DNA from: Corynespora cassiicola
Lineage: Eukaryota > Ascomycota > Dothideomycetes > Pleosporales > Corynesporascaceae
Direction: 5' to 3'
NCBI GenBank assembly: GCA_022059125.1
Contig: JAEUWY010000002.1
Span: 4,526,001-4,590,000, forward strand
Length of the DNA stretch: 64,000 nt
Below, piece by piece: positions 11,502 to 21,870 of the stretch. The notes under the pieces are model-generated. The model was not told the DNA's origin. It worked only from the letters and a program-made list of their open reading frames with translations, and made no database searches. Numbering within the stretch: the first letter of the stretch is position 1; each line of letters opens with the position of its first letter. The position numbers and the translations under genes were made by a program.

Positions 11502-14500
11502 ATGTTCCGCGTCCCTTCCTCGTCGCCGCCCTCGACCCCGGGCTCGCACCGATCCACTCGCCATCTCCCTTCCACGACACCGGCTGGTGCGCCGCCCGAC
11601 CGCTCCTTCATGTCCTCAACCCCGGCGGGGCCGCCGCCCGGAGGCAATAGTCTCTTCGGAAGCTCCAGACCCAATCTTGGAAACCCCAAGGCCTACAACT
11701 TCAATACCTCAACATTCGACAGCTCCCCGCCCAAGAATTCCCTCTTCGGTGCCTCTGGCCCAGGTGGATTTGCGACCAAGACTGCCCAGCCAAGCGCAAC
11801 ACAGGGCCGCCCCATCTCTGGACGTTTCCGCGCGCCCAGCCTTTCCGACGAGGACGACGACGAGGACGCCGAGGGTGAGGATGAGGACATGGACAATGAC
11901 GAGGCCGAGGATTTTGCGGCAGCCGCGCGCCCTGCTAGAGGCCAGACGAGACTTTCACAGTCCGTAGCGTCGCGCGCGAGCAATACAGACACGGCCCCAC
12001 AGCCTTTCGTGGTTCCTGGTGCAAAACAGACTCGATATGACCTATCAAACCTTGCAAAGGGCCTCGCCCCGAGCCTCGGCCATACAAACCTACAAGAGCC
12101 AGACGACGCAATATTGGAAACCGAGAGGATACTCGAGAAACTATCCGACGACTTGGCTGATGCGACTCCAGAAAAGAGAGGCGAGCTGCTTGGAGAGGCT
12201 GTGCAGGAATTGGTTGCGTCGTGGCAATCTTCAACCAAGGGAGGCGTGCCAGCAAAACGCTCTCCTGGCTCCTCGTCTCTCTCGAATGCTAGTATGCTGG
12301 CCGAGCTCCTCCTCGGCATCCACCACCCTGCACTGATCGCCCAGAAACAACGCGCCACGGCCTTTTCCCTCATTCCCGCACACCCTGGCTCCAGGCACTT
12401 CACGCCTATTCCCCGCGTGTTGCTCGATTGGCTCAACACATATCATAATACCACCTCCGAGGTCGATATTGTCAAGAAAGAGCAAAGGGGATACTCGGCT
12501 CACCCCGGCTTCTGGGATGCGGTGCATACTTCTTTGGTTCGTGGCAAATTCACCCAGGCCATAGATCTACTCAATGGCGCTCACTTCGAGTATGCCGTGA
12601 CGGCTTCAGAAGATGGCCTAGGCGACTCCGGATATAGCGGTTTGCATCTTCGACACACCAATGAGGCAGTTCGCGTGGCTGTTCAGCTTTTGGAGGAATG
12701 CCCGGCTGTAGCTGGACAGGACTGGGATGTGAAGGGACACGACTGGAACATCTATCGCCAGCGTGTGCAGCAAGAGTATGACAACTTGCAGGATTTTGCT
12801 GAAGGGGAAAGCCAGAATAGATACGCTGTGGGACAGTCCTTCCAGGCATCCTCCTTTGGGCTTTCGCAGTCCCAGGCCAGTTTCAACTTGAGTGTGGCAA
12901 GCCGGAGGGCAGAGAGCAAGGTCCCCTGGACTGTTTATGAGATGCTGAACAGGCTGTATCAAATTCTTCTTGGGAACGACGAGGAACTACTCGCCCTGGC
13001 TGCTGACTGGATTGAAGCCGTCATGACCCTTGTCATTTGGTGGGACGGCGAGGAAACTGATGTTGCTTCTGGGAGTCTTGCAGCCAGTCGACGCTCACTT
13101 TCTAGGCCACAGCGAGTAAGAACAGCCGATGTTACTCCTGTGAAAGGTTATTGCCAGCGATTGTCTGCTGCTCTGGCAGCAGTTCTTGAAGACGATGAAG
13201 GCGATTTGGACATCAATACAACAAGTCGCTTCGAGGTTGGTGTGGCATGCATTGTTGATGATAACATTGAGGGCGCCTTGGACATCCTGCGAAGCGGGTC
13301 AATCACTGTTGCATCGGCCGTGGCCGAGATCGCTGCCGCTGGCGAGTGGCTTGGAACTGCTGGTGGCCTTTTAAAGCAGTTCGACACCAGTGATTTGATG
13401 GTTCTTAGCTATGCGGCACAGCCGCGAACAGGTAGTCCCAAGGATGAATTGCTTCTGAAATATTCTCAGTTGCTTGCATCAAGGGGCCAAGTCATGAGTG
13501 CGGATAGCAAGGGTATCCGAGAAGGATGGGAGCTCGCCATTCAAGTCCTGGGTAGGCTCGACGACGTAATACTGGCCAATAGCCGCATCGAAGGTATCCT
13601 CAACGACCTGCCACTTCAATCTGCAGATCGCGTCGACAAGACCACCCAGTTGTGCCACAACATGGGCTTGTCTGAGCAAGCATTGGGCATTGCTCTCGTA
13701 AATCTACCCTTCATCCCTTCGAAAGAATTAAAGCTGACTTTCATCAAGAAATACGCCGATCATTTGCGGGCCAACACTCACGACTACGGTAACACTCTGC
13801 TATACTATGCTCGTGCCCATGCTGCTCTCAAGATTCAGGAGGTCCTTCGCGTTCTCGTGGCTCACTGCCTGGTAAAATCAATTGCGTTCCCGCCGCCAGA
13901 GGAGCTTGACGACGCCTTGGCATCCCTCATCACCTCTCCTAAACAAACCCTGACGAAGCTTGCGAGTGTTGACTCGGAAGCTGCTCAGCTTCTCTCAAAC
14001 CATCTGAGCGGCTATGCCACGATCCGGAAGTTCTATGATCTCCGAGATGAAGAGATACTGGTTAAAGAAGGAGAAAAACCAGCACACAGGCCAATGGCGA
14101 GGAGACGGGCCGCTGCTAATGCACTGATGGTAATCATTTCAAGTGCAGCATCTAGTATCCGCGGTGGTCTTTACGACCCCGAGGTGGAGACGGTGGTCCA
14201 GGTCGATGTCCTCCTTCCTTTGCTTGGCGAGGCCCTTGTATTTGTCAATCGTGAGATTTTCCCCATGCATTCCATTTCTGAGCCTAACGCTGACGACTTG
14301 GTAGAACCGAAGCGTACTCTTACCCTTCGCCATCTGTACAACCTGCTCGCCGCAATTGAAGACCTCACGACGGCCCCGAGCATGATCCGCGCTCAGTGCG
14401 AAGAAGTCCTCACCACCACTCTCTCAGCTGCACACGGCAATACGCGCAATCTTTCAAAGTCGATATCAAACCTCACCACTGCTTCGTCCCAGTACTCCCT

Positions 14501-14717
14501 CATCGGAAGCTCCGACTTTGGATCCGCGGATGGGCAGAGCATCGAGAGCTCCACGGTGCTAGTCAAGGACGGATCCGTGGACGAAAGTCGCCGCGGCTGG
14601 GATTGGAGAACAGGGTTCAAGGGTAGAGCAACCGGCGAAGATGTCTTGACTGTGCTCAGGTTGAACGTCACGAGGGAAATTGCGAGGGCTTTTGCAGAGG
14701 GTGAGACGAATGTTTGA
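11502..14717 (+). CDS. nup85: Nucleoporin Nup85-like protein
   Basis: A single intronless frame of 1,071 aa. The N terminus (about 1-150) is low complexity, with Pro/Ser/Gly and FG-like pieces (NSLFGSS, NSLFGASGPGGF), then an acidic run near residues 110-135. From about 200 on it is helical throughout, with Nup85-type segments such as ALIAQKQRATAFSLIP, GFWDAVHTSLVRGKFTQAIDLL, VPWTVYEMLNRLYQILLGNDEEL and LKLTFIKKYADHLRANTHDYGNTLLYYARAH. Family knowledge: Nup85 is an ACE1-type alpha-solenoid in the Y-complex scaffold of the nuclear pore. Filamentous-fungal orthologs are about this long, well above yeast Nup85 (744 aa). Another helical nucleoporin is the main alternative. Confidence 0.7.
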   Translation: MFRVPSSSPPSTPGSHRSTRHLPSTTPAGAPPDRSFMSSTPAGPPPGGNSLFGSSRPNLGNPKAYNFNTSTFDSSPPKNSLFGASGPGGFATKTAQPSATQGRPISGRFRAPSLSDEDDDEDAEGEDEDMDNDEAEDFAAAARPARGQTRLSQSVASRASNTDTAPQPFVVPGAKQTRYDLSNLAKGLAPSLGHTNLQEPDDAILETERILEKLSDDLADATPEKRGELLGEAVQELVASWQSSTKGGVPAKRSPGSSSLSNASMLAELLLGIHHPALIAQKQRATAFSLIPAHPGSRHFTPIPRVLLDWLNTYHNTTSEVDIVKKEQRGYSAHPGFWDAVHTSLVRGKFTQAIDLLNGAHFEYAVTASEDGLGDSGYSGLHLRHTNEAVRVAVQLLEECPAVAGQDWDVKGHDWNIYRQRVQQEYDNLQDFAEGESQNRYAVGQSFQASSFGLSQSQASFNLSVASRRAESKVPWTVYEMLNRLYQILLGNDEELLALAADWIEAVMTLVIWWDGEETDVASGSLAASRRSLSRPQRVRTADVTPVKGYCQRLSAALAAVLEDDEGDLDINTTSRFEVGVACIVDDNIEGALDILRSGSITVASAVAEIAAAGEWLGTAGGLLKQFDTSDLMVLSYAAQPRTGSPKDELLLKYSQLLASRGQVMSADSKGIREGWELAIQVLGRLDDVILANSRIEGILNDLPLQSADRVDKTTQLCHNMGLSEQALGIALVNLPFIPSKELKLTFIKKYADHLRANTHDYGNTLLYYARAHAALKIQEVLRVLVAHCLVKSIAFPPPEELDDALASLITSPKQTLTKLASVDSEAAQLLSNHLSGYATIRKFYDLRDEEILVKEGEKPAHRPMARRRAAANALMVIISSAASSIRGGLYDPEVETVVQVDVLLPLLGEALVFVNREIFPMHSISEPNADDLVEPKRTLTLRHLYNLLAAIEDLTTAPSMIRAQCEEVLTTTLSAAHGNTRNLSKSISNLTTASSQYSLIGSSDFGSADGQSIESSTVLVKDGSVDESRRGWDWRTGFKGRATGEDVLTVLRLNVTREIARAFAEGETNV

Positions 14718-15306
14718 TCGCTCAGTCTCAGTATAAGAGCACATACTAAGATGAGCCGGGAAAACGGAGATGGAGCAGCGTTGTTTTGATACCACAGGAT
14801 TGGGACGGGGAAACTACCTCCCCGAGGCATGAAAAAAGTCTAGGCCAATGCATTACACTATGGAAGGAACTGATATGAGTCGCAAGCTGCGAGCTTTGGA
14901 TGGCGTCAATGCCGATGCCTCGTCAACGGTACCTATTTTGGTGCATGAATAAAAGCTCCTGCAAAAAAAAACCTCACTTCCCACAGACTTTACAAGGTTG
15001 GCGATGCCGACAGATTAAGGTGTCCTAGGTGGTCGTAAGTATAGCAGCACGCATCCTACACACGGAAGTAATCATTGCAATACAAGTCAATATTATATCC
15101 ATCATAATGAAAATGCGTACAGTAAGCATTCTAGTTGCTCGTGGGGCCCTAGGAATGACTAGCCAAGGCTGCGAGATCGATTTCCGGGCTTTCCGTGCCT
15201 CGTGTGTATTCAAGGCATGGGATGCCCTCTTGTGGATTAGTTTTGTGGTCTATATCTGCGGCGTGTTCTCTCTCTTGAGAGGAAAGTACTCTTCGATCGT
15301 GGGGTC
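14718..15306. other. Intergenic between two convergent genes
   Basis: The 3' ends of the Nup85-like gene and the next gene face each other here. AT content rises toward 15100. No conserved open frame or RNA gene was recognised. Confidence 0.45.
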
Positions 15307-17079
15307 CTAGGAGGATGGTGTGTCGGATGTGTCAGATGCATCGGACAGCGACGATGCAGATGGGGGCAATACACGAGGGGGCATTTTGAAGGGGTCCGCA
15401 TCGCCACCCTCACTACTGTTTTTCCTGGAAAGCCAACGCTTGACGAGCTGGACCTGGCTGGCCCACCAGCCGAGAGGCAGTTCATATAGCTCGATCCAGT
15501 CCACCAAGCCAAACTCGTCATCAGCTACCCATTCGGCTCTTTTCCGCAAATCTTTTTTATATTCTTCCCGCGTGTGTAGAATGTCTTTGGGTTTATAGTC
15601 TGATAGAAAAACCTCCCTGTATGAATATCGATTCACTTGGTACGCTATGATCTCTTCCACGCGGGCTTGGTGTTTGCGTTTGACCTCTTCAGGGAGGTTG
15701 CCTTTGGCGTAGGTTTTAGAGCGATCGAACCATCCAGTGCTGACGAGTCGTTCTTTCTCCTCTATCGACATCAAACGAGGAGCTGCACTATACCAACCTA
15801 GACGGGTTCCATATGTCCAATATAGCACATCAAATGGCCCCCATCCCAACGCATTTCCCCAGAGTGGAAACTCCGGGGGAGGTGGGTTTCTGTATGCAAA
15901 ATAATACTGGCGCGCAACGGTCTTGATATTGCAGGCGTGATGGCTCCCAAGCTCCTTTTCAGAAGTAGGCATCTGTGCTGAGGCTGCATCGAAGAGTCTG
16001 GACAGGGCAATTTTCGGGGTACAGGGTGCAGAATTGTTGTAGAGCGCAAGAGATGTTTCCACCGTGGTATTCCAGTACTCGGACCTATACACTTCTTTTC
16101 CATAATCCTTACCACCCTCTTTCACGTTGGTCACTTGCATCTCTAACTGAGTCCCTAGCAATCTAGGGTAGCCGGTTCCCTTCTTGAGCTTATCCCTGGA
16201 GTCCTCGATCAGTTTTAGAATCTCTTCCATCGCATCTTTGCTCAGGCCTTTGTGCTTGTTGAGCTTATCAGCATGCCAGCATTTCATTCCTTGCTTGAAC
16301 AAAATGTCAGTTGAAGACTCAATGTGCAGAATACATTGAGCTTACCTTGTAGTACTTCTCCACCCTAGAGTTAGGCTGGGCAAGGGTAGGGTACAGGCGT
16401 TCTTCCATTCCGAGGACCTTTTCGTAGTTGGGGTAGTAGCGAAAGTTGGGAGGGCAATCGGGATGGAATTTTTCTTTGTTGGTGAGTGGTCATGAAATCT
16501 TAATGCCAGGGAGGGGGGGGGAAGCATTGGGGCCATACCTGCGAGTGGGTGCTCTATCAATCTCGGAGCAAATACTTTGCGGCATTGAAGTCTTATGTGC
16601 CAAGAAAGAAACAGAGTGAGGCCGACTACCAGCAGAGGGTAGATCAACATGTTTATCAACTCGTATAAAAGGCTGAAAAACATCCTTGATTGCTCTGAAA
16701 TTAGCGCGGAAAGCATCCTCAGCTGCTCTGACAAATTTTTGGTCCAAGACTTTGGCGGCTTTGAGGGTTCGACAAGCGTGTCTAGCTGCTTTATCATGGA
16801 CATAACAAGTTGCATCAACTTCTCCGTGGGCAGATCGGCATGTTGTTCTAGTCGCGCTATGAGGATCCTAGTGAGTATTCGTGATTGTTGGACAATGGAC
16901 GGAGAAGGCGATGTATGAGGCTCCTCCGGTGACTCGTCGGCCGACTCTATTTGCTTGATCACCATTGTGGTGAGGTGATACAGCTGCTCAGTGGGCAACG
17001 TAGCGGGCAGTTCCTTTTGCTCTTCCAGCAGCCTAATCAGTATTCCAAGTTTCTCTATGAGCAATGATATACGGTTCAT
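15307..17079 (-). CDS. Unrecognised single-pass membrane protein with N-terminal repeat
   Basis: Three exons (17079-16539, 16473-16346, 16293-15307) give 551 aa. I do not recognise the family. Residues 1-130 are amphipathic helix with a repeated element: LPTEQLYHLTTMVIKQIES near 28-46 and LPTEKLMQLVMSMIKQLDT near 83-101. A hydrophobic segment at about 138-160 (LLYELINMLIYPLLVVGLTLF) should cross a membrane. After it come about 390 hydrophilic residues with many Trp/Tyr/Pro motifs (PEFPLWGNALGWGPFDVLYW, YSYREVFLSDYKPKDI) and a Ser/Asp tail. Both introns (GTATGG...AAG, GTAAGC...AAG) keep the frame. It is divergent from the gene at 17636, also a short membrane protein, and the two may be a functional pair. 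Confidence 0.7.
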
Positions 17080-17635
17080 TGACTCTTCTAGAGAAGACGT
17101 GATAGATGGCAGTCATTTCTCTTTGGGAGGCATGATGAACTATAGGAGGGTTGGGAAAAAAAAGGGCATGGAGACAATAACTTGACAACTCTATGGCAAT
17201 CTTATCTATGTCAAGAAATATAGATTAAGCTGAGATTTCACCAAACAAAGAAACGGATGCCAAGGTTGTGCTAGGCGACACTTCTTTGTTCATGGTCGCA
17301 GGTTGAGCAGGGCAAGGGCGCCAAGGCCACCTCGCGCATTGGTGTCTTCGGGGAATTTCAGTTTAGACGCCAGTCCCAATCTTTTGATTCAAATTCCTTT
17401 GTTATCTGTCTTGACATATCTGTGTGTACTTCTTGGCACCTCCTTCTTCTAACGTTTATTTATAAAATTTAGCAGCACAGTGAATCTCACTTCCTATCGA
17501 AAGACCATCAGCTCAGCGCTAATACAGGTGCTCTTTTGTCCGTAATCGCCCAGGTAGGCTGCTTTGTACACTAAATTCATTTGATCCAAGCCTTTTTAGG
17601 TTATTTTGAGAGAATTTACGAATACAAACAATTTG
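17080..17635. promoter_or_regulatory. Divergent promoter region between two membrane-protein genes
   Basis: A 556-bp AT-rich gap separates head-to-head start codons. No gene is supported. An AT-rich stretch around 17455-17475 (TTTATTTATAAAATTTAG) could serve as a core promoter element for the rightward gene, but this is only suggestive. Confidence 0.4.
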
Positions 17636-18226
17636 ATGACGGATGTCAACATGAGCCGGATCGCCAGCGCAATGGTCCCTGTGATGGCTCTAGTCCTTGC
17701 CATCTATTCAAGCGGGCTTCTCTATTCGCTTTCTAATGGTCAATCATATGTCACATCTGAGCCACCATTCCCTATAGGAGTCGAGGCAATCCACTCAAAT
17801 GTGGAAAGGGCTCAGAGCAACATCCAGGAGCTTCGTACGGCAATGATCGAATACCAGAGGGAACCGCAAGAATCCCGACTCCCGAATCCAGAAATAGTCT
17901 ACAAACTTCTCGATTCTATGGATGAAGAACTTGCCGCGACTTTTCTCTGGGTCAACACCTTTGTGCTTGAGTGGTATAGCATATCGACGCAAATCGATGT
18001 TGCGTACCCCCACCACATTGAGCAGATTTATTCCCCGTGGTGGCGAAGGATGTTGACCTCCGAGGCCAACATAGTCATGTCCGAACAGGAGCATGTATGC
18101 GCTTTCGTCACCTTGCTCGAGGACGGACTCATCAGGATGAATAGCCACTTAAACGGCCTGGAAGCTTCGCTACTACGCACAAAGGCAACCAAAAAAAAGG
18201 CAGTCAGTACATTGCACACCTCGTGA
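17636..18226 (+). CDS. Hypothetical small membrane-anchored protein, possible further exon
   Basis: The frame from the ATG at 17636 gives 196 aa; upstream in-frame codons start only with TTG. Residues about 7-30 (RIASAMVPVMALVLAIYSSGLLY) form a signal anchor or transmembrane helix. The rest is helical and charged, with TFLWVNTFVLEWYSI and SPWWRRMLTSEANIVMSEQEHV, suggesting a coiled or helical bundle domain. I do not recognise the family. The stop at 18224-18226 overlaps a possible donor (TC|GTGAGA). An acceptor at 18270 would add 27 residues in frame to a stop at about 18353, so the 3' end is unsure. The neighbour at 15307-17079 is transcribed divergently. Confidence 0.5.
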   Translation: MTDVNMSRIASAMVPVMALVLAIYSSGLLYSLSNGQSYVTSEPPFPIGVEAIHSNVERAQSNIQELRTAMIEYQREPQESRLPNPEIVYKLLDSMDEELAATFLWVNTFVLEWYSISTQIDVAYPHHIEQIYSPWWRRMLTSEANIVMSEQEHVCAFVTLLEDGLIRMNSHLNGLEASLLRTKATKKKAVSTLHTS

Positions 18227-18811
18227 GAAATCCCGGCAACCCAATTCCTATGGCGCCAGAGCATCCCAGTCACCAAGAAAGCCTCTGCTACCTCACTCAG
18301 CAAGATCCTGCTGGTGAAATCGAGATTCGAACTTGGGTTCGAATTCCAGTATGAGAAACACATTAGAAGGGTTCGCACGTACAAAGATGCTTTCCACAAC
18401 TCGTACGGGCGCCTCGAAGACCTGCAGGCTGGTTGGGGGTGTCAAAATACGCCACATAGGAATGCGCTGGGAACGCAAAATCGAAGCGGGATTCCTATCA
18501 AAGGAAGCGCGCCAATCGCGCTGCAACGAGCTCTTGCCTCGGTCAAATATATGTATCAAACAGGAGAAGAACGTAAAGCATCGGCGTGATGGGCGCATTA
18601 CGGACAACATGGAGTGCGGAGGGTAACGATCGGGATAAGAGTGGCATTTTATGCAACGGCCAAATTTCTTGTTTACTCTGGATGGCAATTATTGGAACCT
18701 AGCATTAGAAGGGGCTGCATGGAACAAAACATCTCATATCTACATAGAATCTTATAGAAAGGGATTGGCTACACTGTATGATGCTCCATCATCTCACCCT
18801 CGGTCCAAAAT
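18227..18811. other. Intergenic between convergent genes
   Basis: Two overlapping open frames from about 18314 encode up to 97 residues, but lack recognisable motifs. One could be a 3' exon of the preceding gene. Otherwise nothing is seen. Confidence 0.4.
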
Positions 18812-20124
18812 TTACTCCAATTCGGCTTCAATGACACTCTCCACGGCCCTTGGATGCCTAGAGATGCTGTTGATCTTGAAGCCCACACCCCCGAGCAGCT
18901 TCCTCCAATGATCCTCCGTCCTCTCAAGCCCGCTAACGCAGTTCATCAACTGCAAGTCCAGCGTCGTCATCAAGCTCGTCGCACCCTTGGCCGGCAGCAC
19001 AACCTCATATATCAAAAGCTTTGAATACCCCGGCTTGAACGCAGCCTTGACGTTTTCAAACATGCGCACGCAGTCCGTATCGGGCCAGTCGTGCGGGACC
19101 GCATGGAAGAAGTAGGCCCGGCTGCCCACCAGAGGCTGAGGGGTGAAAAAGTCGTAGCCCTGCTTCTTGACGCGCGGGTCGAGGTCCTCCACATCCATGG
19201 AGACGACTTCGGGAGTGTCCTGCACGAAGAGCACGTTGTCTGGGAGATGGGGGTGGCGGGCGAGCAGGCGGGCGGTGTCGAGGCCGTGGGCACCTCCAAC
19301 GTCGACGAACAATGGTGCACCGTTTTGGAGATCGGCGCCCTCGATGAGCTTCTTGGTGTCATAGACCTCCGTCCAGGGCATCTTGTGGTTGCGCAGAGCA
19401 GTCATCAGCCCGATGAAGCTGCTACCCAGTCGCTCGGGGTCCTTGGCGCATGTTGCAAAGAAGTCGGCTCCATCTGTCATGTCGGCATAATTGTCGAACT
19501 TGGTCTTGTCGAGCGGCTCTTGGTAGTCGTACTTTTTGAGAAACCTCGGCAGATTGATCCCGGTGGGGATAGTGTGGTCGGTGCTACGCTGTGTTATTTA
19601 CATCGGCTTCAGACTCGTGTTGAGATAACATACCCGCATTGTATGGTCTGATCAGCGTGAGTTTGCTTCTCGCCCATAGCCAGTGTGTAAGGTGTAAGCC
19701 TCCATGTATCGACGTCTGTCTCTTCGAGAAAGTAGAGAGCGGCAATATGCTTCAAGAAGCGACCTGAACGCAGCAAAAATTAGGACTAGATCCACCGATA
19801 CAGTTCCCACGTACGCAAAAGATTAGGCTCGACTTTGGTATTGCACCAACTCAGGATGGCGTCCAGTGTCTGCGGGGCACCCCCGGAGCTTTTATGAGCT
19901 GCTGTCCACTTCTCCCATATCCCAAGATCCAAGCATATTTGCAGTCCAGCAATCAGCACTGGCGTCTCAAAAGCAAGTGTCCATCCGCGTTCGAAAGGAG
20001 TTTCCAGGCGAGACAATAGTCGCCTTGCTGCTTCCTTGGCCTCATATCGCTCCGCATCAGTCGCAAAGGCATCTGACTGGATTGAATCGAGCTTGGAAAC
20101 TGCATCCTGAAATGCTGAAGACAT
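18812..20124 (-). CDS. Plant-type SAM-dependent O-methyltransferase (family 2)
   Basis: Three exons (20124-19815, 19763-19634, 19583-18812) give 403 aa, a usual length for this family. An N-terminal winged-helix dimerisation part (ETPVLIAGLQICLDLGIWEKW; FLKHIAALYFLEE) is followed by the SAM-binding Rossmann segment LFVDVGGAHGLDTARLLARHP and VLFVQDTPEVV. FFHAVPHDWPD carries the His of the usual catalytic HDW motif. Such enzymes methylate hydroxyls on phenolic or polyketide secondary metabolites; the substrate here is unknown. No polyketide synthase, NRPS or terpene cyclase lies in the window, so it is not part of an obvious cluster. The second intron uses a CGTAG acceptor, chosen because it keeps QCGTDHTIPTG in frame. 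Confidence 0.87.
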
Positions 20125-20643
20125 TTTTGTGAATTTGGCGGGGTATCTGAGGATTGACAATGGGCATGGTATGAGTGGCGGGGATGCAGCGAGTACATAA
20201 AAGTGCATGAATCATGTTACATGTCAGTAGCTTTTACCGATATTCATGTCGATCCGCAAGCAAGGAAGAGGCCCTTGAGTTCGCGCGCGTAAAGTGGATC
20301 TTGGCGTTGTGGATACCGACATGGGGGACAATCCTTTCAACATCTCCCACATGAGCTGTGAGAGATAGGAGCATAAGGGAAAATTATGAAAATAACTCGG
20401 CCGAATCAATCATTTCTTATCTATATAGATCTGTCCATTGCCGTGATTGCGTTCTGTATGACTCTAGTATGAACCCGTCATATATAGCTTTTTGAATTCG
20501 AAAATAAGGTGAAACATCCATTTTTGGTGGACTCCTAGGTATATGAAAATTGGAAGACGGTGTCGTTGAAGATGTGGTCATAGATTTTCGCAAAAGTCCG
20601 CAAGTACAATGCATGAAAAGGATGGTCGGCGGCGAGACCGGAC
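20125..20643. other. Intergenic, O-methyltransferase promoter and 3' flank of next gene
   Basis: Both neighbours lie on the minus strand, so this holds the O-methyltransferase promoter and the SAT4-type gene 3' UTR. No additional gene is seen. Confidence 0.45.
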
Positions 20644-21870
20644 TTATACTTGGTAACTTGGATCCTTTGGTACTCCAGTGTTCTGCCAGTGCGACGGAAC
20701 AGCCTTGTTCTGGACATTGACAAGCTCAGAGGTGCTCTCCTTGGAGCTTCTCTCAATGTCAGTCATTTTGTAAATTTCGTATTTTGGCTTCTTCCTGTCC
20801 AGACCACTACTGTTCCCAGAAGGTGTAGAGTTCTTCGAGTATCCGTAGCTGTGCGAAGAGCTCTTTTTTGTGCTCCAAATCTCGGCTTTGAAGAGGTTGT
20901 TCAAGATCGGGGCATTCACCGCGAAGATAGCAACAATCTAAGTCGTTAGAGAATTCTAGGAACAGTCAAGGGAAACTTACAGCCTCACGCTGCGCCCAAA
21001 CAGACGCCAGAGCCACCTCAACGCTACTGCCAATAGACAGAATACATCGTGCAGTAGCCATACCCATGACGAAGAGACCCAATGAGAGCAAAAAGCCAAT
21101 CCGAATCTTCCTCCATATGGGCATTTGAACATCCTTCAGCATTATGACTGGAACAACCAGCAACAGCCCGTCTGTAAGCACGTTCCCTACTGCGATGACG
21201 ATGTTGATGATGATACCAGCGGAGCATTCCTCTACAATTTATCAGCCAAGTTTCCTCGAAGTTAAATCTGCCAATAACGCACTTCCAGGATCGGGCAGAA
21301 TTTGCCAGTTGCGATGGAGGGGGAGACAATGCGTAAATTGAGTGATGATTGCAACAACGCAAGAAACGGCAGAGATGCAGCCAACGACGATGACATAGGT
21401 GTGAATGGCTGTACTCCGTCTAAAGATGAAAATTAGGCCCATTATTGAGATGGATGTGGAGAAACTCACGTCAATCTCAAGTACAAAAAGACTAAGCAGC
21501 CTTTCAGACTCCACACCTCCATGATGAGGAAAAAGAAGGAAGAGAACATTGCCTTTGCCCCCTCTTGCATCGTTACCCTCATCTCAGGCGGCAAGGCTTC
21601 TCGCTGCTCCTGGTTCATCGCTATGGGTGCGCCCATGACAGCTGCAACAGGGTCAGTTATTGATTGAGGCTTCTCCGTAGGATGCTCACCGAGGAACTCA
21701 ACCATCGCGTAGATGAGGGTAAAAAAGACCCAAGCTGACACTGAAAAGAAGTCTTCCCACCCCCAGCCCCTGATGCCTACCATTTTTGTTCGCGTGAACC
21801 ATCGCAAAACGAAGATCAGTGTGCCAACTGCATACTCAGCCCGGCACTCGATGGTCGTCTCAGTCGCCAT
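20644..21870 (-). CDS. SAT4/rhodopsin-domain integral membrane protein
   Basis: Four exons (21870-21470, 21419-21283, 21231-20981, 20937-20644) give 360 aa. The fungal rhodopsin-like domain (SAT4 family) is recognised by GTLIFVLRWFTRTKMV, GWGWEDFFSVSAWVFF, FFLIMEVWSLKGCLVFLYLRLTR, HTYVIVVGCISAVSCVVAIITQF, INIVIAVGNVLTDGLLLVVPVIML and FLLSLGLFVMGMATARCIL. Several predicted helices are followed by a roughly 85-residue cytosolic tail rich in Ser and Lys. Family members sit in the plasma membrane; most have no known ligand, and some lie in secondary-metabolite clusters. The first helix is short, so the N terminus may be slightly longer than annotated. The adjacent O-methyltransferase is on the same strand. 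Confidence 0.83.

Noticed and set aside
10203..11967. Long GC-rich frames in the SYLF/Nup85 promoter gap
   Set aside because: They overlap real genes in the wrong frame and encode Arg/Ala/Pro-rich sequence without recognisable domains.
18310..18352. B-box-like GGTTCGAATTCC suggesting a tRNA
   Set aside because: The T stem does not pair and no acceptor, D or anticodon arms fit around it. It lies near a possible protein exon.
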